Positions 8,118-11,382 of a stretch of DNA of 11,382 nucleotides are shown in pieces. The first letter of the stretch is position 1, and the number at the start of each line of letters is the position of its first letter. The notes under the pieces are model-generated. The model was not told the DNA's origin and did not search any database. It was given only the letters and a program-made list of their open reading frames with translations. The position numbers and the translations under genes were made by a program. This DNA comes from an uncultured Pseudorhodoferax sp. (GTDB lineage Bacteria > Pseudomonadota > Gammaproteobacteria > Burkholderiales > Burkholderiaceae): NCBI GenBank assembly GCA_913776795.1, contig CAJYRH010000304.1, positions 1-11,382 on the forward strand. The letters run 5' to 3'.

Positions 8118-9697
8118 CACTTGCCAACCTGGATGAACTTCCAGGGCATGAAGTTGTCCGGCAACTGCACCACGGTCACGCCCTTGCGCACCGCCCAGTT
8201 CAGCGTCTGCTGGTGCAGAGGAATGTGGCCGATGTCGTCCTGGTGCATCTTCATGGCTTCATGGATCATGGCCATGCGCTTGGTGTCGTCGATCTCCGAG
8301 GCGATCTGGTCGGTCAGCGCATCGATCTTGGGATTGCTGTAGGCGCCCAGGTTGAACTGGCCGCGGCCGCCGTCGCCAGGCGTGCCGATGATGGGGAACA
8401 GCACGTTGTGCACGTCGACCGTGCTGGCGGTCCAGCCCAGCATGTAAAAGCTGGTGTCGCGGCGCAGGATCTTGGGGAAGTAGCTGGCCTTGGTCTCGGC
8501 CTCCAGGTTGATCTTGACGCCGATGCGCGCCAGGTTGGCGGCCACTGCCTGGCAGATGTCGCTGTCGTTGACGTAGCGGTCGTTCGGGCAGTTCATCTTG
8601 ACCTCGAAGCCGTTCGGGTAGCCGGCCTCGGCCAGCAGCTTCTTGGCGGCCTCGGTGTCGTAGGGCAGGCGCTTGTCCAGGTCCTTGGCGTAGCCGCGCA
8701 CCTGCGGCGGGATCATCAGGCCCACTGGAATAGCGGAGTTGCGCATCACGCGCGTGCGGATCGCCTCGATGTCGATGGCCTGGTAGAAGGCCTGGCGCAC
8801 GCGCTTGTCCTTGAACGGGTTCTTGCCCTTGATGTTGGAGAACTGCAGCTCGTCGCGCTTCTGGTCCATGCCCAGGAAGATCACGCGCAGTTCGGGGCCC
8901 TGCAGCACGTTGGCCTTGCCGTCGCGCTTGATGCGCTCCACGTCCTGCACGGGCACGGGCTCCATCACGTCGACCTCGCCGGACAGCAGCGCAGCCACGC
9001 GCGTGGCGTCGTTGCCCACCACGTTGAAGACCACTTCGTCGACGTTGCTGTCGATCTTGCCCCAGTAGTTGGGACTGCGCGTGAATACCGATCGCACGTT
9101 GGGCTGGCGTTCGCGCGCGCGGAACGGGCCGGTGCCATTGGTGCGGAACGAGGCGGCGTTCTCGATGCCCTTGCGCCGGTCCACCGGGCGCGTGGCCTGG
9201 TTGGCCTCGCACCACTTCTTGCTCATGATGTACCAGTTGGTGATGAGGTCGGGCAGGATCGGGAACGGCTGGGTGGTGACGATGTCGATGGTGTGGTCGT
9301 CGATCTTGTTGATCTGCTTGATCTGGCCCACGTAGCTCTTGACATCCGAGCCTTCGCCGCGCGCACGGTCGTAGCTGAAGATCACGTCGTCGGCGGTGAA
9401 CGGCGTGCCGTCGTGGAACTGCACGTTCTTGCGCAGATTGAAGCGCCAGACCGTGGGCGCGGTCTGCTTCCAGTCGGTGGCCAGGGCGGCGGTCAGCTTG
9501 AAGTCGGCACCGCGCGTGACCAACGGTTCGTAGACATTGCCTGTGACAGTCAGCTGCAGCGATTCCTGCAGCGAATGCGGGTCGAGCGAGGTGGCATCGC
9601 CCTGGTTGGCGATGCGCAGCGTCACGGCCTGGGCCGAAAAGCTCGCAGCCAGCAACAAGGATGCGGTCAATGCAGCGAGGCGGGGCTTGGTTTGCAT
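8117..9697 (-). CDS. Periplasmic substrate-binding protein, SBP_bac_5 / DppA-like
   Basis: Exported solute-binding protein of 526 residues, the usual size for family 5 (E. coli DppA 535). Residues 1-24 form a Sec signal peptide with positive N-terminus, hydrophobic core and AQA (22-24) before the predicted cleavage at V25. There is no lipobox cysteine, so it should be soluble in the periplasm. Mature-domain markers are DATSLDPHS (34-42), NVYEPL (54-59) and FHDGTPFTADDV (94-105), typical of dipeptide/oligopeptide/nickel binding proteins. The ligand cannot be deduced by eye; dipeptides, glutathione-like peptides or N-acyl amino acids are all possible. The start at 9697 has a good GGAG eight bases upstream and follows the M20 gene by 22 bases. 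It is the source of ligand for the two permeases encoded on either side. Confidence 0.95.
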   Translation of the reverse strand: MQTKPRLAALTASLLLAASFSAQAVTLRIANQGDATSLDPHSLQESLQLTVTGNVYEPLVTRGADFKLTAALATDWKQTAPTVWRFNLRKNVQFHDGTPFTADDVIFSYDRARGEGSDVKSYVGQIKQINKIDDHTIDIVTTQPFPILPDLITNWYIMSKKWCEANQATRPVDRRKGIENAASFRTNGTGPFRARERQPNVRSVFTRSPNYWGKIDSNVDEVVFNVVGNDATRVAALLSGEVDVMEPVPVQDVERIKRDGKANVLQGPELRVIFLGMDQKRDELQFSNIKGKNPFKDKRVRQAFYQAIDIEAIRTRVMRNSAIPVGLMIPPQVRGYAKDLDKRLPYDTEAAKKLLAEAGYPNGFEVKMNCPNDRYVNDSDICQAVAANLARIGVKINLEAETKASYFPKILRRDTSFYMLGWTASTVDVHNVLFPIIGTPGDGGRGQFNLGAYSNPKIDALTDQIASEIDDTKRMAMIHEAMKMHQDDIGHIPLHQQTLNWAVRKGVTVVQLPDNFMPWKFIQVGK

Positions 9698-9705
9698 GGC
9701 TTTGG

Positions 9706-9709
9706 CTCC
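9706..9709 (-). promoter_or_regulatory. Ribosome binding site of the binding-protein gene
   Basis: GGAG on the minus strand lies eight bases before the ATG at 9697. It lies in the 22-base gap after the M20 gene. It supports the chosen start over the longer open frame, which would run into the M20 coding region. Confidence 0.7.
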
Positions 9710-9719
9710 GTTGAAAGAC

Positions 9720-10943
9720 TCAGATGGATTCGGCGGGCGCCAGCGGCATGCCTTGCTCGATGAGCCCCGCGTGCAGCGCCGCACCCAGCGGCAGGATGTC
9801 GTCGTTGAAGTCGTAGCGGCTGTTGTGCAGGTGGCAGCCGTCCGGTGCGCCCTGGCCGATGCGGAGATAAGCGCCTGGCCTGGCCTGCAGCATGAAGGAG
9901 AAGTCCTCGGCCCCCATGCTCGGCTCCATGTCGCGCACCAGCCGCCCGGCACCGACCAGGCGTTCGGCCACATCGCCTGCGAACAGCGCCTGGGCACGGT
10001 GGTTGATGGTGGCCGGGTAAATGCGCTCGAACCGCACATCGGCCTGGGCACCGAAGCCCTGGGCCACCGCGGTGCACAGCTCCGACAGGCGCCGCTCCAC
10101 CAGAGCCTGCACCGCCGCATCGAAGGTGCGCACGGTGCCGACCAGGGTGGCTTCGCCCGGCACCACGCTCATGGCGCCCAGATCGCCCGCGTGCATCGCG
10201 CACAGGCTCAGCACCGCCGCGTCGATGGGCCGTGTGTTGCGCGAAACGATGCTCTGCGCTGCCGTGATGATGTGCGCCGCAACCAGCACCGGGTCGACCG
10301 TCTGGTAGGGATGGGCGCCATGCCCACCTTTTCCGGTCACCTTGATCGTCACGCGGTCCGCGGCGGCCATCATGGCGCCGGTGTTCAGACCGATGGTGCC
10401 GGGTGCCATCGCCGGCCAGTTGTGCATGGCGAACACGGCCTGCACGGGAAAACGGTCGAACAGGCCGTCGTGCACCATGGCCCGGGCGCCGGCGAAGCCC
10501 TCTTCTCCGGGCTGGAAGATCAGCACCGCCGTGCCGTCGAAGTTGCGGGTTTCAGACAGGTAGCGCGCGGCGCCGACCAGCATGGCGGTGTGCCCATCGT
10601 GGCCACAGCCGTGCATGAGACCGCTGCGCACGGAGCGCCACTCCCGCTCGCCCTGCTCGACCATCGGCAACGCGTCCATGTCGGCGCGCAGGCCGATCGA
10701 CCGCCCGCTGGCTGTGCTGCGTCCGCGCACCAGGCCGACGACCCCGGTCTTGGCGATCCCGGTGTGGACCTCGTCCACGCCGCACAGCCGCAGCGCGTCG
10801 GCCACGCGGGCCGCCGTGTAGTACTCCTCGAAGCCCAGCTCCGGGTGCGTGTGCAGGTCGCGCCGCAGCGCCGTCAATTCAGGGTGGAATTGCGCAATGT
10901 GGGAGAAGGCGCGCCCACCCGCGCGCAGCACGGGTGCCAGCAT
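9720..10943 (-). CDS. M20 family metallo-amidohydrolase (hippurate hydrolase / aminoacylase-like)
   Basis: Probable cytoplasmic amidohydrolase of 407 residues with no signal peptide. The M20D metal-site pattern is complete: C113 and H115 in HGCGHDGH (111-118), E147/E148 in QPGEEG (144-149), H174 in AMHNWP, and H373 in LHNSRYDFND. Other conserved blocks are RRDLHTHPELGFEE (27-40), LRADMDALPM (85-94), the lid-domain GKGGHGAHP (204-212) and EPSMGAEDFSF (340-350). Known relatives cleave hippurate, N-acyl amino acids, indole-acetyl amino acids, N-acetyl-diaminopimelate or p-aminobenzoyl-glutamate; the substrate here is unknown. The ATG at 10943 shares a base with the DppB-like stop (TGATG) and has GGGAGGG five bases upstream. 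Its place inside an ABC importer operon suggests that it hydrolyses the imported compound. Confidence 0.93.
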   Translation of the reverse strand: MLAPVLRAGGRAFSHIAQFHPELTALRRDLHTHPELGFEEYYTAARVADALRLCGVDEVHTGIAKTGVVGLVRGRSTASGRSIGLRADMDALPMVEQGEREWRSVRSGLMHGCGHDGHTAMLVGAARYLSETRNFDGTAVLIFQPGEEGFAGARAMVHDGLFDRFPVQAVFAMHNWPAMAPGTIGLNTGAMMAAADRVTIKVTGKGGHGAHPYQTVDPVLVAAHIITAAQSIVSRNTRPIDAAVLSLCAMHAGDLGAMSVVPGEATLVGTVRTFDAAVQALVERRLSELCTAVAQGFGAQADVRFERIYPATINHRAQALFAGDVAERLVGAGRLVRDMEPSMGAEDFSFMLQARPGAYLRIGQGAPDGCHLHNSRYDFNDDILPLGAALHAGLIEQGMPLAPAESI

Positions 10944-11382
10944 CAGTGCCCTCCCGACTTGCCGAGGCGCAGCCGCGGATCGACTGCGAAGTACAGCAGG
11001 TCGACGATGAGGTTGATCGTCACGAAGATCAGCGCGATGAGGCACAGGTAGGCCGCCATCACGGGGATGTCCGCGAAGGTCACGGCCTGGATGAACAGCA
11101 GCCCCATGCCGGGCCACTGGAACACTGTCTCGGTGATGATGGAGAACGCGATGAGCGTGCCGAGCTGCAGGCCCGTGATCGTGATCACGGGCACCAGCGT
11201 GTTCTTCAGCGCGTGGCCGAAGTGGATGGCCCGGTCCGACAGGCCGCGGGCCCGCGCGAACTTGATGTAGTCCGTGCGCAGCACTTCCAGCATTTCGGCG
11301 CGCACCAGCCGCAGGATCAGCGTGAGCTGGAAGATCGCCAGCGTGATGGCAGGCAGCATGATGTGGTGCCAGCCCTTCGGCG
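10943..11382 (-). CDS. Peptide-type ABC transporter permease, DppB-like (partial, 5' end outside window)
   Basis: The C-terminal 145 residues of an inner-membrane permease, about the last 40 to 45 percent of a typical 310-340 residue DppB/OppB. The reading frame continues off the right edge: the residues before the internal methionine at 11359 are PKGWHHI, leading into the conserved HHIMLPAITLA. The EAA loop is DYIKFARARGLSDRAIHFGH, just after the MLEVLR helix. Three hydrophobic segments follow (around VITITGLQLGTLIAFSIITE, a short re-entrant FQWPGMGLLFI, and AAYLCLIALIFVTINLIVDLLY), ending in the usual VDPRLRLG tail. The methionine at 11359 is internal and not the start. It is the first visible gene of the operon; the operon promoter must lie outside the window. 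Its stop overlaps the M20 start by one base. Confidence 0.95.
   Translation of the reverse strand, partial: PKGWHHIMLPAITLAIFQLTLILRLVRAEMLEVLRTDYIKFARARGLSDRAIHFGHALKNTLVPVITITGLQLGTLIAFSIITETVFQWPGMGLLFIQAVTFADIPVMAAYLCLIALIFVTINLIVDLLYFAVDPRLRLGKSGGH
10949..10955 (-). promoter_or_regulatory. Ribosome binding site of the M20 gene
   Basis: GGGAGGG on the minus strand, inside the last codons of the DppB-like gene, is five bases before the ATG at 10943. It is among the strongest Shine-Dalgarno matches in the window and decides the M20 start in favour of 10943 over the frame that extends to 11117. Confidence 0.7.

Noticed and set aside
7889..9763. Plus-strand open frame of 624 codons antisense to the binding protein, and a 504-codon frame at 9537-11051
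   Set aside because: Both overlap strongly supported minus-strand genes and have composition typical of antisense frames in high-G+C DNA.

Overview
The window is G+C-rich, densely coded DNA from a betaproteobacterium, most likely in the Burkholderiales/Comamonadaceae group (Acidovorax or Variovorax type). This placement rests on codon use, the protein sequences as I recall them from relatives, and a structured intergenic element that resembles ones I remember from that family. It is an inference; no search was run. I see no RNA gene, CRISPR array, transposase, integrase or prophage gene. Ten protein genes are supported, nine complete and one cut by the right edge.

Left half (34-5010) is a central-carbon divergon. 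On the minus strand transaldolase (tal) is followed one base later by glucose-6-phosphate isomerase (pgi). On the plus strand glucose-6-phosphate dehydrogenase (zwf) is followed five bases later by a HexR/RpiR-type regulator. Together they cover entry to the oxidative pentose-phosphate and Entner-Doudoroff routes (zwf), the hexose-phosphate branch point (pgi) and the non-oxidative pentose-phosphate return (tal). The 147-base region between tal and zwf holds a near-perfect 15-base palindrome that fits the known HexR operator pattern. The regulator therefore probably controls both arms, including its own transcript. No edd, eda, gnd or pgl gene lies in the window.

Middle (5011-5169) is a convergent intergenic stretch with three consecutive hairpins and no T-run. 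It looks like a dispersed intergenic repeat rather than a simple terminator.

Right half (5170-11382) is a minus-strand peptide-type ABC transporter operon. In transcription order it runs: permease DppB-like (partial), M20 metallopeptidase/amidohydrolase, periplasmic binding protein DppA-like, permease DppC-like, ATPase DppD-like, ATPase DppF-like. Junctions are very tight (overlaps of 1, 1 and 4 bases, gaps of 22 and 33). The M20 enzyme sits between the first permease and the binding protein, which suggests that the imported solute is an N-acyl amino acid, dipeptide or related amide that it hydrolyses in the cytoplasm.

Most of the window is ordinary core and transport metabolism. The most notable items are the predicted HexR operator, the embedded hydrolase and the folded intergenic element. 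I found no convincing evidence of an undescribed system.
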